A DNA stretch of 64,000 nt from Phymorhynchus buccinoides (GCA_017654935.2 CM065710.1:24478591-24542590); one strand, 5' to 3'; counted from the first letter of the stretch, positions 35,005 to 47,968 are shown. Notes: a model not told the origin generated them from the letters alone. Program-made: numbers and translations.

Positions 35005-35130
35005 AGAGGGTGTGGCTGCCTAGTCACATATGTAATGTTCTCATCCATAGCTAATACATTTGTACCATGATAAGGTTCAGGTGCTTCAGCTGTTCGGATG
35101 ATCCCTGGAGTCCTTTAGCCAGGGAAGAAA
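35005..35130 (+). mobile_element. SINE-like fragment (family C)
   Basis: GTGTGGCTGCCTAGTCACAT, 'tgttctcatccatagctaat', then GGATGATCCCTGGAGTCCTT. The same order occurs at 40570-40705 (+) and, inverted, at 63395-63520. Confidence 0.65.
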
Positions 35131-35254
35131 ACAAACAAAAAAATGGGGGGAGGGGGAGAAGGTGGTTTAGAAGGTGCCTATGAAGGCTCCTATCAAAAGC
35201 CTCCAATAACTGAAAGGAGGCTTTTTTTTCGGAAAAAGAGCCACACACTCACAG

Positions 35255-35349
35255 TGTCCCCCCCCCCCCCCCCACACACACACGTGAGTGTCGTGACACA
35301 CACACACACACACAGTGTCCCACCCACACACATAGTGACACACACAGTG

Positions 35350-35380
<31 letters not shown>

Positions 35381-35410
35381 ACGTGACACACGCACACACA
35401 CAGTGCCCCC
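35255..35410. repeat. C-run and (CA)n low-complexity block
   Basis: Alternating CCCCCC and CACACA segments with ACAGTGTCCC in between. ORFs through it are artefacts. Confidence 0.9.
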
Positions 35411-36580
35411 CCTCACAGAACCAAAAACGTTCAAATAGACAAAGAAAACAGCACACACATTCAATCTCAAGAAAATTTGTACTAAAATAGTCTAAATAGA
35501 TCGAATGACCGCACTTTCCATTGATTATTATTCCAATAATGTTCACAGTAAACAAACTATATTATTATTCCCTTCTCAACCTAAACCCCCTTTGTCTCGT
35601 TTTAGAATGTTCCATCTAGCGATCTCATGACTCCTCTCGAAGTGGAACGTTCCTCTTATGGTGCAACAGGTTAAAAAAATAATCTTACTCATTGGGATGA
35701 TTTTGAATAAATTGAAGTCTTATGATCGTAATTCGACATAAACTGTTTTTGAAACAATAATAAATCACTTTGAGGCAATGTAAATTTTATTAATCAAGAG
35801 CGTTGCTGAAAAGCAGTGCGTGATAATTTGCCGTGCTCGAGGCTGGGCCAAACACGTGCCGCAATAGCGGCATTCGACTCGATCGAGACACTTTGCGTGT
35901 TTCAAATCGTCTTACGGCTTCAAATCACAACCAATTTTTATGAAATAAAGTTATTCTGAAAGATAAATGAACAAAGAATATGTTCATATGTGACCGATTT
36001 GCCTTAAAATGGGTTTTGGGGGCAAACTTTATTGATGAACATTGACCAACTTCTCACCTCGATATTTTGTTTTGCAAGCAATACTCAACATCCGGTCAGG
36101 CACGGCTTGAATATCAAGCCTTTCTCTGATTGGTTGAAAAGTTTGAAGCTGCTGCGTCACTTCTGTGAGACGTACGGCGATACGAAAAAACCCAAACGAT
36201 CTAGCAAGCTTTTCTGTGTCGGCCATTTTCTGACTGGGGGCCGCGGGCCGCCGAATTGCGGTATATTACCATTTTATTCGAGGATTTGTAAAGGACAGAA
36301 CAAGAAAATAGCAAGAAACACAACTTCAATCATTTATCTTTCACTCTGTCAAATAACAACTCACAAAAACACAGGTTTTTTTTTGGGGGGTTTTCAAGTT
36401 GGTGACCCAAGCAAAATCCCACTTGTCCAATGGTTCCAAGTACCAGTGTGGCAATGCTAATCACTGATTTAACTGATGTTTCATTGTTGTACAACCTTAC
36501 CATTGGCCCAAACTTCAGGCTTATGACGAGATGACGATCATTCATCCCCCCGCCCCCCCTCACTTTATTATTAGCCCAAG
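35411..36580. other. Unassigned; contains a 142-codon ORF without recognisable domain
   Basis: The ORF at 36032-36460 (+) opens with a non-ATG codon region and has no domain I recognise. The sequence around 36080-36260 (CACGGCTTGAATATCAAGCC) is higher in GC than its surroundings. No gene call. Confidence 0.3.
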
Positions 36581-36998
36581 CTTAAAGACCCACCAGATCA
36601 CGTGTCAAAATCACGGGTTTCACCTCTTATAGCTGGTAAGAAACCTTGTTTTGACCAGGTTCGACTCCCATACAAATCCCCCAAATTCAAAACGAAACAT
36701 CATTTTAAAGAGCAGCCTCAATTTGATGTTTGAGGACATGTGCATGTGGGTCACAGCTACCCAGAAAAAACCCAAGGGACTTAATCATGGTGCTTTTGTC
36801 AGTGTCTTTAAAGAGCAGCCTCAATTTGAGGGAATTTGCATGTGGGTCACAGCTACCCAGAAAAAAACCAAGGGACTTAATTGTGGCGGGTCAGTGTCTT
36901 TAAAGAGCAGCCTCAATTTGAGGGAATTTGCATGTGGGTCACAGCTACCCAGAAAAAACCAAGGGACTTAATCGTGGCGGGTCAGTGTGTCTTTAAGG
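36581..36998. mobile_element. TTAA family 2 element with internal tandem repeat
   Basis: Left CTTAAAGACCCACCAGATCA and right GGCGGGTCAGTGTGTCTTTAAG, TTAA at both ends. The interior holds three tandem units (at about 36705, 36808 and 36900), each AAGAGCAGCCTCAATTTGA ... 'gggtcacagctacccagaa' ... 'ccaagggacttaat', with spacings of 103 and 92 bp. Confidence 0.8.
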
Positions 36999-37401
36999 CT
37001 TACATCAAGCAACCATAAAACGTAACAGGCATACTATTCTAATAAAGAAGGTACTAGTACTACTACTATCCTTCCTACAGCCAGTGGTGAACCCATAAAT
37101 CTTACAAAGGGACCTATTCATTGACGGCGAGGAGAGGGTGATTCACGCACAATAAAAACGGCAACGTCCTTCAATGAATGCCACTGGGACTGTCCACGGG
37201 CGATCCACTGACAGCGCAGTAGCCAGTACCAACACCCCTCACATGGCTCAGATACGCTTCAATCAGTAGAAACTCGAAACAGTGCATCAGGGCTCCCAAT
37301 CGTCCCGCAAAACAAGGGGTCCCAGGGAATCCTTCACTTACATTAATTTCACTCACAAAAAAAGTCATGAACCTAAAAGAAAAACATCTGTTGGGGATAT
37401 C
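36999..37401. other. Unassigned; includes an inverted piece of CAGGGCTCCCA-type sequence
   Basis: 37288-37340 reads AGGGCTCCCAATCGTCCCGC and 'cccagggaatccttcacttac', the reverse complement of the right end of the CAGGGCTCCCA MITE. The rest is unassigned. Confidence 0.6.
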
Positions 37402-37619
37402 CAGGGCTCCCAGGGACCCCCATTTGGGGGTCTATGAAGTACTAAAATTCTAAAGAACCCTCTAAAAGAATGTGCAGTGGGTCCCAGGGATGCACTAGAA
37501 ACATTCTTTTTACCATTCACAATGCCACTGGGACCCTCTATCCCGCCTCAAGGACCCTCTATACTGTAAGTGAAGGAGTCCATGGGACCCCTTGTTTTGC
37601 GGGACGATTGGGAGCCCTG
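37402..37619. mobile_element. CAGGGCTCCCA-family MITE
   Basis: CAGGGCTCCCAGGGACCCCC to GATTGGGAGCCCTG, 218 bp. The flanks gatatc/gatata are an imperfect duplication. The right third is included in the tandem duplication at 37551-37850. Confidence 0.85.
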
Positions 37620-37850
37620 GATATATATCTATTAAAAAAAGATTGACAAGCCTTGTAGGGCAGCCCTTATCTTTTATTCATAAACACCACTATTATTCCA
37701 AGGACCCTCTATACTGTAAGTGAAGGAGTCCATGGGACCCCTTGTTTTGCGGGACGATTGGGAGCCCTGGATATATATCTATTAAAAAAAGATTGACAAG
37801 CCTTGTAGGGCAGCCCTTATCTTTTATTCATAAACACCACTATTATTCCA
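37551..37850. repeat. Perfect 150-bp tandem duplication
   Basis: 37551-37700 and 37701-37850 are identical base for base. The unit joins the right end of a MITE to neighbouring unique DNA ('gattgacaagccttgtaggg'). Either very recent or an assembly artefact. Confidence 0.97.
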
Positions 37851-38950
37851 ACGATTGAAAACAACAATGAAAAGAGAAGGGAAAAAAACCTCACCTTCCA
37901 ACAGAAGTTCAGCCCACAATATTTCTCTCCGCCTTTCCCTCTCTCTCCCACAAGGCCTTTACGGTGAAAGCAGTCACAGCTCGGCGGGGCCAGGCAGGAG
38001 GGAGGGACTCTCATCAGCTCCCTGCAAGAGGATTTATACCAAACTCTGGTCAGGCTCTGTGTATGGGTTCCAACTTGCTCTCTAAATTCTAATCAACGGG
38101 TATTCAAGCTCCTTGCCAGCCCCTTTCAGGTTGGTTATCGGGGGTTGGGGGTGGGGGTGGGGGGGAGAAAAGTCAAGGTTTTGTACAGAAACTACTGATA
38201 GTAAAACTATAGACAGGACTGGACCGCCATCTATTAACGCCATCTATTAACGTATGACCATTAGTCCTCACTCACTATAAGTTGCTCCCCTCTACCACCA
38301 CCAAATCTATCAGTACAATGTTAACTCCCATCTACAGTTGCGGTCCCCTCCCCCCATTACCATCACCAAATCTATCAGTACAATGTTAACTCCATCTACA
38401 GTTGCCCCCCCCCCCTCAAATCTATTAGTTGTTGTGGCCTGTCTGTTGTTTCCGACAATGACTGCCAGATAGCAGAGGGGGCAGATACTATTCTGGTGGA
38501 CTGGGCGGGAATCAGTTTATTAGCGGAGATGTCTTGCCCAGGGCACATCCCCACTCTCTGGGCCAAAGGGATATGAGGACGAGACTTGGCGTTGGGGAAG
38601 GTCCTTAATGTACTGGTCACAGTATGTGCGGCAAGCCTTTAGGTCGACAACATATTCCTCTCCTGAACTGTCACAAAGCCCATGCAATCATGAAACATCA
38701 TCTCCCACCTCAGAAAAAGTACCCATCATATAAATAATGAAAATGAAAATGCACCGGCACGTTTATTACCGGGGTAAATTAAAAATAAAAGCAGCAGCAA
38801 CAATGCATAAACTTCCAAGCACAGGGCAAGTTGCAATACACCATTTCACATTACCGCATAATTGCACCTCAGTTTCAGTCTCTTTTTTCACAATCAGTCA
38901 CTAAGATCAGTCACTAATATAGTAACACTAATACTATATCTTAGTGATCG
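37851..38950. other. Unassigned intergenic DNA
   Basis: A minor direct repeat ('caaatctatcagtacaatgt') at about 38304 and 38366. G-run at 38140-38166. No gene recognised. Confidence 0.35.
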
Positions 38951-39219
38951 CATGGGTGCAAGTCACTGCAACAACACAAAATGAAAAAACCTGAAAGGCA
39001 GGGTTCTAGGGGTAATGTCCCCCTGCAGCTGAAGAAAAAATTGATTTATGAAGGTGTTTTAGTTTGCTTTTCCACAATTTATACAAATGTAAAGCGTTTG
39101 AAAAATACAGTACACACACAAAGTTCTTGTTTGACAAATTTTAAAAAAAAAGGAACTTCTTTTTCTGGTAAAACTAAAAAACAGGAAATCCTTGTATACC
39201 AGGAAAAGTTGCACCCATG
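38951..39219. mobile_element. MITE, CATGGGTGCAAG/TTGCACCCATG ends (intact)
   Basis: CATGGGTGCAAG to AAGTTGCACCCATG, 269 bp. CTTAGTGAT lies close outside both ends. Shows the empty site for the insertion in 32022-32518. Confidence 0.85.
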
Positions 39220-39558
39220 TACCTTAGTGATTGTAAGAAAGAAGTTGTCAGCTTAGTGACAGACAAGCACTTAGATTCGGCTTATCAGTTAGCGTCATCA
39301 TAATTTCAAGCGTCTCCTTCCAAGATAGCAAAAGTTCTATCGCATTATCTGGAGACCCTCGGGCGAGACTTGGCACCCTGATCACCAGAGCTGGGCAATC
39401 TGGTACTTTAAACACCCCCTCGTGTTTACCACCCTCAATCTCAGTCTGCTTCTTTCAGTTTTATGGAGAAAAAATCCTACGGGCTGATCGTATCCCTGTC
39501 TCGAGAATAGCAAAATGTTGCTTTTCAGAGAACATTTCCAATGCGAAAATGAAGGGGG
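39220..39558. other. Unassigned intergenic DNA
   Basis: No gene or family recognised. Confidence 0.4.
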
Positions 39559-39938
39559 CAGTGATGTCCCGAGGCCCTGGTCATAGGCCCTTGACCTATT
39601 AAAATTGAAAATGCACTATTGTGTTCTCCCCTGTCAGGACAAATGTCTGATTTATTTTTGTTACCACTGGCTCGCTGCCTAGGACAATGTGTCCTATCAC
39701 TTTTCCAGACCTGTTTACTCTACTCTTTTCGAGTAGTATTCTACTCAATTTGGACCTCTACTACTCTTCAAAACTGAAAATAATGCTCTAACTACTCATT
39801 TTCGGTAAACATTGTTTGATGGTTTAATGAATAAAACTACACATTTCGTACCAAAACTACTCATTTCAGGTAACCAGACTACTCAAGACTTGTGTAGGGG
39901 GTAAACAGGTCTGCTTTTCTATCCTCGGTACGTCACTG
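39559..39938. mobile_element. hAT-like MITE, TIR CAGTGATGTCC (copy 1, interrupted)
   Basis: CAGTGATGTCCCGAGG to CCTCGGTACGTCACTG with a perfect 6-bp duplication, aggggg. A CAGACCTGTTTAC element (39706-39913) is inserted; the sibling at 47969-48167 shows the empty site CACTTTTCCATCCTCG. Confidence 0.9.
39706..39913. mobile_element. hAT-like MITE, TIR CAGACCTGTTTAC (nested)
   Basis: CAGACCTGTTTACTC to GTAAACAGGTCTG, flanked by a perfect 6-bp duplication, cttttc. Confidence 0.92.
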
Positions 39939-40201
39939 AGGGGGTGCTTAAAGTGCAACAACAAGATAGCCCGGGGCTGTTTACCGAGTGGTCCGAGCCT
40001 TTATCAAGCGCTGTGTCTACATATAAACTGACACTGCTGTCCCACTGTTAGCACACGGCTTTGTGACGGTGCTCCGGTCAGTTCAAATCCTGTTACCGTG
40101 TTGTTAGCACTTATTGTTTCCCCACACACAACTCTTAGTCTTTGTGAAACCTTTCTGACGGTTACACTTTGGTTCCGATTTCCAGTTTGCAGCCTCGGTA
40201 T

Positions 40202-40466
40202 ATATGTGATGCAGTACGCGAATACCCAGCTAAAGTCGGCCAGCCACAAGAGAGAGAAAGAGAGAGAGAGAAAGAAAGAGAGAAAGAGAGAGATTTGATT
40301 GATTGAAAAATTGTTCAAAATAAAATATTAGAGATAGATGAATTCTGTTTTTTGCCTGTTAATCTGTTGTCTCTGGCCTTTCTGAAAATATGAATTTCAT
40401 CATTGAATAAGTCAAAAGTGATCATTTACGACATTAGCCTGGTTTTCCTGTGCTGCATCACATATA
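40202..40466. mobile_element. MITE, TIR ATATGTGATGCAG (copy 2)
   Basis: ATATGTGATGCAGTACGCGA to GTGCTGCATCACATAT. Inverted relative to 32109-32339. The internal GA tract is longer (40248-40292). Confidence 0.88.
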
Positions 40467-40569
40467 TCTTGCACTCAGAGGCTTTGAGAATAGCAAGCGT
40501 TTGAACTGAGAACCCGTAATTTCTGGCTCGTACCAAAACATTTTCCTTTAGTTTTAATGTTCAGCAATC

Positions 40570-40705
40570 CTCCAAAGTCGGAGTGTGGCTGCCCACGTGG
40601 CGGGGTAAAAAACGGTCACACACATAATGCTCTCATCCCTAGCTGGTGCATTTGTGCCATAGTGTTCAAGTGCTTTGGCTGTTTGGATGATCCCTGGAGT
40701 CAGCA
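40570..40705 (+). mobile_element. SINE-like fragment (family C)
   Basis: GTGTGGCTGCCCACGTGGCG, GGGTAAAAAACGGTCACACA, 'ctctcatccctagctggtgc', then GGATGATCCCTGGAGTCAGC. The best copy of this family here. Confidence 0.65.
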
Positions 40706-41005
40706 AGAAACAGTTCAAAATTTAGATTTTAACTGCAGTGTCAATTATTTCTTTCTTCCCATTATCCTAATCTGCCTTCTGCAGCATCCAACTTTAAACA
40801 AAATTTTCTAATCTAACAATTCATTTCTGAACACAGCGAAGACAATGCTGAAAAGATCTAACATCATGTTAACTATAATATAATTATCATCATGTCAGCT
40901 ATTTCAATATTTGCTTCAGAAAATGACATTGCATGTAGTTTTATCTGTAAAAGGAAATGCCTGGGAACTACTGCAGCTGAAGCATGATCGAAACCGCCTA
41001 TTAGT

Positions 41006-41202
41006 ATTACAGTAATCAATCATACAAAAGACCATTACACTTCTCATCTACTCAGTAGTAATCAAGAATTAAAGAGCATTATTTTCAGTTTTGAATAGTA
41101 GAGGTCCAAATTGAGTAGAATACTACTCGAAAAGAGTAGAGTAAACAGGTCTGTATTACAGTAACCGATCATACAAAAAAACCATTACACTTTTCATCTA
41201 CA
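41006..41202. mobile_element. Truncated CAGACCTGTTTAC element between 47-bp direct repeats
   Basis: The right half of the family (AAGAGCATTATTTTCAGTTT to GTAAACAGGTCTG, about 41053-41153) is flanked by TATTACAGTAATCAATCATA...CATCTAC on the left (41006-41052) and a diverged second copy on the right (41154-41202). Confidence 0.7.
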
Positions 41203-42784
<1,582 letters not shown>

Positions 42785-42852
42785 ATTAGGGCGATGTAAA
42801 CATGAGGGTGGGGTGGGGGGTGGGGGGGGGGGGGATGGCCTACTACAGTAAC

Positions 42853-43010
42853 TACCGTGTTTTTCGGATCATTAGGCGCTTCGGATCAATAGGAACAATT
42901 TTGCTCACTAATACTCAGTAATAGGGCGCTCTCGTTTATTAGGCGCATAGGTCGAAATTGGAGAAAAAAAAAATATCACCTTATACAGTTATAGTCTGAA
43001 AATGACGGTA
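42853..43010. mobile_element. TACCGTATTTTTC-family MITE, variant interior
   Basis: TACCGTGTTTTTCGGATCAT to AGTCTGAAAATGACGGTA. The interior repeats ATTAGGCGC/TAGGGCGC on a diverged background. Confidence 0.75.
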
Positions 43011-43084
43011 CAACTTAGTACATTCTACAGCTCTCACACCAGAATATAATTCAGTCCACGACTTGGCGATCTGAGACTTCTTAA

Positions 43085-43610
43085 CACAGTGGAACCTCCT
43101 TTATAAGACCTTTAAAAATCATTCAAAACGAGGTCTTATATTAGTTATAAGGAGGGTAATTTCAATACTAGGGGTCGCGCTAGTGTTTTTTAAAACGCGT
43201 TTTGGGTTTTGGGGGCCAAAAAATGCGCAAGGGAAGTAAAAAATCGCGTCAAAGAACAAAATGATAAATCTACGCTATAAACAATGAAAACAAGACCAGC
43301 AACAAAAACATGCATTTCTATATAGTCTGTTCCAATGTTTGGTGTAGCAGAACCACTACACGTGTAGGGACCGTAGGACTTCTAAAGTCTGATTCACCAT
43401 CTAGACTCAGATGAGCGGACGTCATTTTGCGTACGGATTACGCGTAAACGCCGTAAAAATGTGTCAGCGATTTTTAAAACGTGTCAAATACGTAATAAAC
43501 ATGTGTTAGCGTGACCCCTGCAATACTCACAGACAGCATTGTCTCAGAAAAGTAGGTCTTATATGGGAGGGAGTCATAATGGGAGGTCTTATAAGGGAGG
43601 TTCCACTGTA
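43085..43610. mobile_element. TA-target MITE with a nested 352-bp element
   Basis: Outer ends CACAGTGGAACCTCCTTTAT and AAGGGAGGTTCCACTGTA. The nested element begins inside the central AATAC motif. Confidence 0.85.
43169..43520. mobile_element. hAT-like MITE, TIR YAGGGGTCRCGCTA (nested)
   Basis: TAGGGGTCGCGCTAG to TTAGCGTGACCCCTG with a perfect 6-bp duplication, caatac. Removing it restores the normal centre of the host MITE. Confidence 0.92.
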
Positions 43611-44261
43611 GTCATTTATAGTCCAGTCGACAGCTATGGTCATCTCAGGACTGTCACCACGTAAAGTTCACGCAGTACAAAACGCACATCGAATCATCAA
43701 TGTATCTTTACCAATGTTCAACAACCTGATCTGACACTTCAGAGGAATAATTTAAAATAAAGCCAGTAAAGGAAACAGAATCAAAATGATGAGGAAAAAA
43801 CCCACTTGCCCTCCCCAACAACCTGAAAACATGATCTGAGACTTTAGAAAAATAAAGCCAGCAAAGGAAACAGATTCACAATGATGGGGGGAAAAAACAT
43901 TTGAAAAAAAAAAAAATGCAGTCTGAGAATGGGTGAAAAAACCACCTGCTCCAATCACAGCAGGAGGGGGGGGGGGGGGGGGGGGATCAGGGAGGAAACA
44001 ACAAAACCAGTGCCAATGGGTGGTACCTTTTCAACGGACGAACAAAAACTTTTCATGCACACACACACACTACAGAGTACAGGCACTCCAGTTCAAGTAC
44101 CAACACGACAAATTCTCATTCCTGCACAATTATCACCCGTGGCCCAGTGTCTTTTGTCTACCCCTAGGTAAGGGGGCCGGGAGGAAGGGGTTTTCTATAG
44201 AGTTTGCCTCCATTTTCAGGACCTACTACAACCAAAGGCCAGGTTGAGTGTCTGCAATCGG
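43611..44261. other. Unassigned; tandem pair and G run
   Basis: AATAAAGCCAGYAAAGGAAACAGA appears at about 43755 and 43853. A G run of about 18 lies at 43967-43985. Confidence 0.5.
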
Positions 44262-44391
44262 CTATGTAGCGATGTGCTCCTGTCTCTATGTGTCCCCGTC
44301 TATATCATCAATTTCTTCTTTATGTGCATCATCTCTATGTGTCCCCCCTCCCCCCCTGCATGTGTTCCCTTATATATATGTCCCCTTCTCT

Positions 44392-45253
44392 ATACGTCCC
44401 TGTTTCCATCATGTGTCCCTGTCGCATGTGTCCCTATCTCTTATCAGTCTATGTGCCCCCGTCGCATGTGTCCCTATCTCTTATCAGTCTATGTGCCCCC
44501 GTCGCATGTGTCCCTATCTCTTATCAGTCTATGTGCCCCCGTCACATGTGTCCCTATCTCTTATCAGTCTATGTGCCCCCGTCACATGTGTCCCTATCTC
44601 TTATCAGTCTATGTGCCCCCGTCACATGTGTCCCTATCTCTATCAGTCTATGTGCCCCCGTCACATGTGTCCCTATCTCTTATCAGTCTATGTGTCCCTG
44701 TCGTGATCAGTCTATGTGCCCCCGTCATGTGTCCCTATCTCTATAGTCTATGTGTCCATGACATGTGTCCCTATCCTGTATCTATGTGGTCACATGTGTT
44801 ATCTCTTATTTAGACACACTTATCAGTCTATGTGCGTCCATGTGTGTCTAGTCACATGTGTCCCTATCTCTTATCAGTCTATGTGCCCCCGTCACATGTG
44901 TCCCTATCTCTTATCAGTCTATGTGTCCCTGTCACATGTGTCCCTATCTCTTATCAGTCTATGTGTCCCTGTCACATGTGTCCCTATCTCTTATCAGTCT
45001 ATGTGCCCCCGTCACATGTGTCCCTATCTCTCATCAGTCTATGTGCCCCCGTCACATGTGTCCCTATCTCTTATCAGTCTATGTGCCCCCGTCACATGTG
45101 TCCCTATCTCTTATCAGTCTATGTGTCCCTGTCACATGTGTCCCTATCTCTTATCAGTCTATGTGCCCCCCGTCACATGTGTCCCTATCTCTTATCAGTC
45201 TATGTGCCCCTGTCACATGTGTCCCTATCTCTTATTAGTCTATGTGCCCCCGT
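44392..45253. repeat. 40-bp minisatellite (about 20 units)
   Basis: Unit CATGTGTCCCTATCTCTTAT, CAGTCTATGTGCCCCCGTCR. Because 40 is not a multiple of 3 and no register has a stop, the array is open in all three plus-strand frames, each giving the same 40-residue repeat. I therefore do not call a gene. Units at 44700-44830 are degenerate and divide two homogeneous blocks. Confidence 0.95.
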
Positions 45254-45339
45254 CGGAAATCTGTCTTACGGCATGAACCCTATCCTGTATCTTTGGGTTA
45301 TTTTTAGACACACACATCTATGCCCATGGTGCTAGAAAA

Positions 45340-45808
45340 GTAATAATAGTCATAATAATAATAATGAATATTTAGGGCGCTTAATCTTAACAAAAGCCCT
45401 AAGCGCTTACAATCATGATAAAAACAATACTAACAAAATGAAAAGCTAGACAACACACAAAACACTCACACGAACTTGAGGTCAAACACACACACACCAA
45501 CAAAACACACGCACGCGCGCACACACGACTCAATGGATAACCTTTGCAGGAGGAGTAGAAAGATTATGTTTTGAAGAGTTGTTTTGAGGGATGACTTGAA
45601 AGAAGAGAGGCTGTTTGAGGTTCGGAGTGCAGAAGGGAGGCCGCTCCAGGAGGAGGGAGCTTGGAAAGAAAAAGAATGTTCGCCAAGAGTTCTGGCACGG
45701 AAACGAGGGATCTGCAGAACGCGAGTGTCAGAGGAGGAGCGAAGTCGAAGTACAGGGACTTCTAGAGACGAGGGCACAATGAGGGCGACACAGAGTTGGG
45801 GACACACA
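45340..45808 (-). pseudogene. LINE ORF2 C-terminus and 3' tail, truncated
   Basis: Reading the minus strand from 45808, the translation contains GEHSFSFQAPSSWSGLPSAL and then SSFKSSLKTTLQ, matching the conserved last segment of CR1/L2/Rex-type reverse transcriptase proteins (GxRxFSxxAPxLWNSLPxxLR...FKxxLKTxLF). It ends at 45466. The 3' region has GTAAGCGCTTAGGGC, 'taagcgccctaaatattcat' and (TTA)n, a typical LINE tail. Everything upstream is lost, and a MITE sits immediately before it. Confidence 0.8.
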
Positions 45809-46031
45809 CAGGGCTCCCAGGGACCCCCATTTGGGTGTCTATGAAGCACTAAAATTCTAAAGGACCCTCTAAAAGAATGTGCAGGGGGTCCCAGGGATGC
45901 ACTAGAAAAATTATTTTTAGCATTCGCAATGCCACTGTAACCCTCTATCCCGCCTCTAGGAGTAGGACCCTCTATATTGTAAGTGAAGGAGTCCCTGGGA
46001 CCCCTTTTTTGCGGGATGATTGGGAACCCTG
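45809..46031. mobile_element. CAGGGCTCCCA-family MITE (inserted next to LINE relic)
   Basis: CAGGGCTCCCAGGGACCCCC to GATTGGGAACCCTG with a perfect 5-bp duplication, acaca. In a minus frame it reads through into the LINE fragment, producing a spurious 189-codon ORF. Confidence 0.88.
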
Positions 46032-46674
46032 ACACAAAGATGGGGGCACATAGATATGACCCCTCTGCAAGCTACTAGTGTTGCTCGGACCCCAAATCTT
46101 CCTTTGTTCCAAACCCTTTCCTCCTATTTCTTTTCTATCTCCCCCCCCCCCCCCCCCCCCCCCCCCCCAAACCTGCATACTTGTTCCCTGGATTCTCTGC
46201 CGAATTGAAATCAACTTAGCAACCCTGGAAAGTGAAGGGAGTTAGAGACAGGGCTACTAGGATTTTAATGCCCCGTCTCTTTCCTAACCATTGGCATAGG
46301 AGAAACGGGTTATGGGACTTTTACTCCCCCCCCCCCCCCCAAGGAACTGAATGCTGGTTGTCACCGTCAGACCTTTTGTGCAAGGTTGTTTTTTATGGCA
46401 CAAAGTCCTTGCTTAGCTAATGATTTACTACTGAGATTGTATATGTGCTATGTACAATTTAAACTAATCAAAGACAAACTTTTGAGTTGTAAGTATGTTA
46501 ACAGTTTAATTTAAAGTAAGCAAAGACAAACTTTTGATAATAGTTCTTTTAATAATGGGTCATGTTTAAGTTTTTTTAATATCATGAAACCAATTTTTAA
46601 CTACTACTACTGAGTACTACTGTACTAGATCTGCAATTACATAACATAACTGCATGTATCATACTACAGTGGAA
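46032..46674. other. Unassigned; poly-C tracts
   Basis: C28 at 46141-46168 and C15 near 46326-46340. CAAAGACAAACTTTTGA occurs twice near 46470 and 46520. No gene. Confidence 0.5.
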
Positions 46675-46858
46675 CCTCCCTTTGAATAAGACCTTCAAAA
46701 ATCATCCAAAATGAGGTCTTATAAGGGAGGGTCATATAAGGGAGGTAATTTTATTATTTACATTTTAATACTTACAAAAGGGCAATGTCTCAGACAAGTA
46801 GGTCTTATATGGGAGGGCGTCTTATAATGGGAGGTCTTACAAAGGAGGTTCCACTGTA
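46675..46858. mobile_element. TA-target MITE, TACAGTGGAACCTCCC family
   Basis: TACAGTGGAACCTCCCTTTG to AAGGAGGTTCCACTGTA, 184 bp. Confidence 0.88.
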
Positions 46859-46924
46859 TGTCATATTAAATCACTATCACTAGTATCAGACCTTCTGGTA
46901 TGCTTTCAACAAAAATTATGCAAC

Positions 46925-47293
46925 TACAGTGGGACCTCCCTTTTAAGACCATGAAATATCATCCAAAATAGGGTCTTAAATGGGAGGGAGTTGTATAACT
47001 AGTGAGGTAATTGTAATACAGTGGAACCTCCCTTATTAGACCTTAAAAAAACATAAAAAAGGAGGTCTTATAAGGGAGGTGTCTTATACTATAGGGGAGG
47101 TAACTTTAATACTTACAAAGAAGGGCAATGTCTCAGACAAGTAGGTCTTATGTGGGAAGAAGTCTTATATTATATAATGTGAGGTCTTATAAGGGAGGTT
47201 CCACTACGTACAAAGGGCAATGTCTCGGAGACATTAGAGGTCTTATGTGGGAAGGCGTCTTATAAGAGGGTCTTATATGGAGGTTCCACTGTA
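46925..47293. mobile_element. TA-target MITE with a copy of itself nested at the centre
   Basis: Outer TACAGTGGGACCTCCC (46925) to GGAGGTTCCACTGTA (47293). The inner copy, 47017 to about 47210, begins TACAGTGGAACCTCCCTTAT at the outer element's central TTGTAATA, the same point used at 26796. Confidence 0.85.
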
Positions 47294-47400
47294 CAGTCAT
47301 TATTGAGTCATATTACATCAGATCTTCGGGTATGCTTCCCCCCCAAAAAAAAAAAGTCAACTTCTTGACGCAAGAAAGGAAGCACTTGAACAATTTAACA

Positions 47401-47920
47401 CAGGGTTTCTGATAAGCTGATGTTTCTTAGGGTCCCAGGGACCCCTTCATCAGATTTAAAACGAGTCCCAGTTTAACTTCAGTGGGTCCCCTGTACCACA
47501 TCAAGAAACATGTCTATAAACATGTACAAATACACTTATTACACACACCTCAAATTCGGCGATTGCTCTCTGCTGCAAAGTCAGCACAAGCATCCACATC
47601 TTTCTCACTTTCTTAGCGCTTTCCGGGCACTAACACCCACAAATTTAAAGACATTTTGTTGTTAGTTGAGTAGCGCGAAAGGCTTTTTCCGGTACAGCGA
47701 GATGCATCATGGGAAAGGGAAAGTTTTATAATTAAGGGAAGCAACTCTCGCATCATAGCAGACGATGCCTGTGGCCGACTTTCAATGTTAGACAGTGTCT
47801 TTATTCGTTTTTCATGATTTTTTGAGTGCGTCCCCAGAGACTCGCTTGACAAACATTCAATGCGTCCTTTTAACTTTCAATGCCTCAGGGACGCTAGTTT
47901 TTGCATTATCAGAAGCCCTG
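47401..47920. mobile_element. hAT-like MITE, TIR CAGGGYTTCTGATAA
   Basis: CAGGGTTTCTGATAAG to TTATCAGAAGCCCTG (one mismatch). The flanks taaca/tagca suggest a 5-bp duplication. 520 bp, with sub-terminal 'ggtcccaggga'. Confidence 0.78.
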
Positions 47921-47968
47921 TAGCAAGAGGCCTGAGCATACATGAAGTAGACTATTTATTGGAACTAC

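Noticed and set aside
36032..36460. 142-codon ORF as a gene
   Set aside because: No recognisable domain, no splice context, and it sits in unassigned repeat-rich DNA.
44244..45335. Cys/Pro-rich repeat proteins of 126-189 codons
   Set aside because: They are the same 40-bp minisatellite in three frames. Kept only as a finding.
45466..46035. 189-codon minus-strand ORF as one gene
   Set aside because: It joins a MITE (45809-46031, with its own 5-bp duplication) to a truncated LINE ORF2 end by chance frame continuity.
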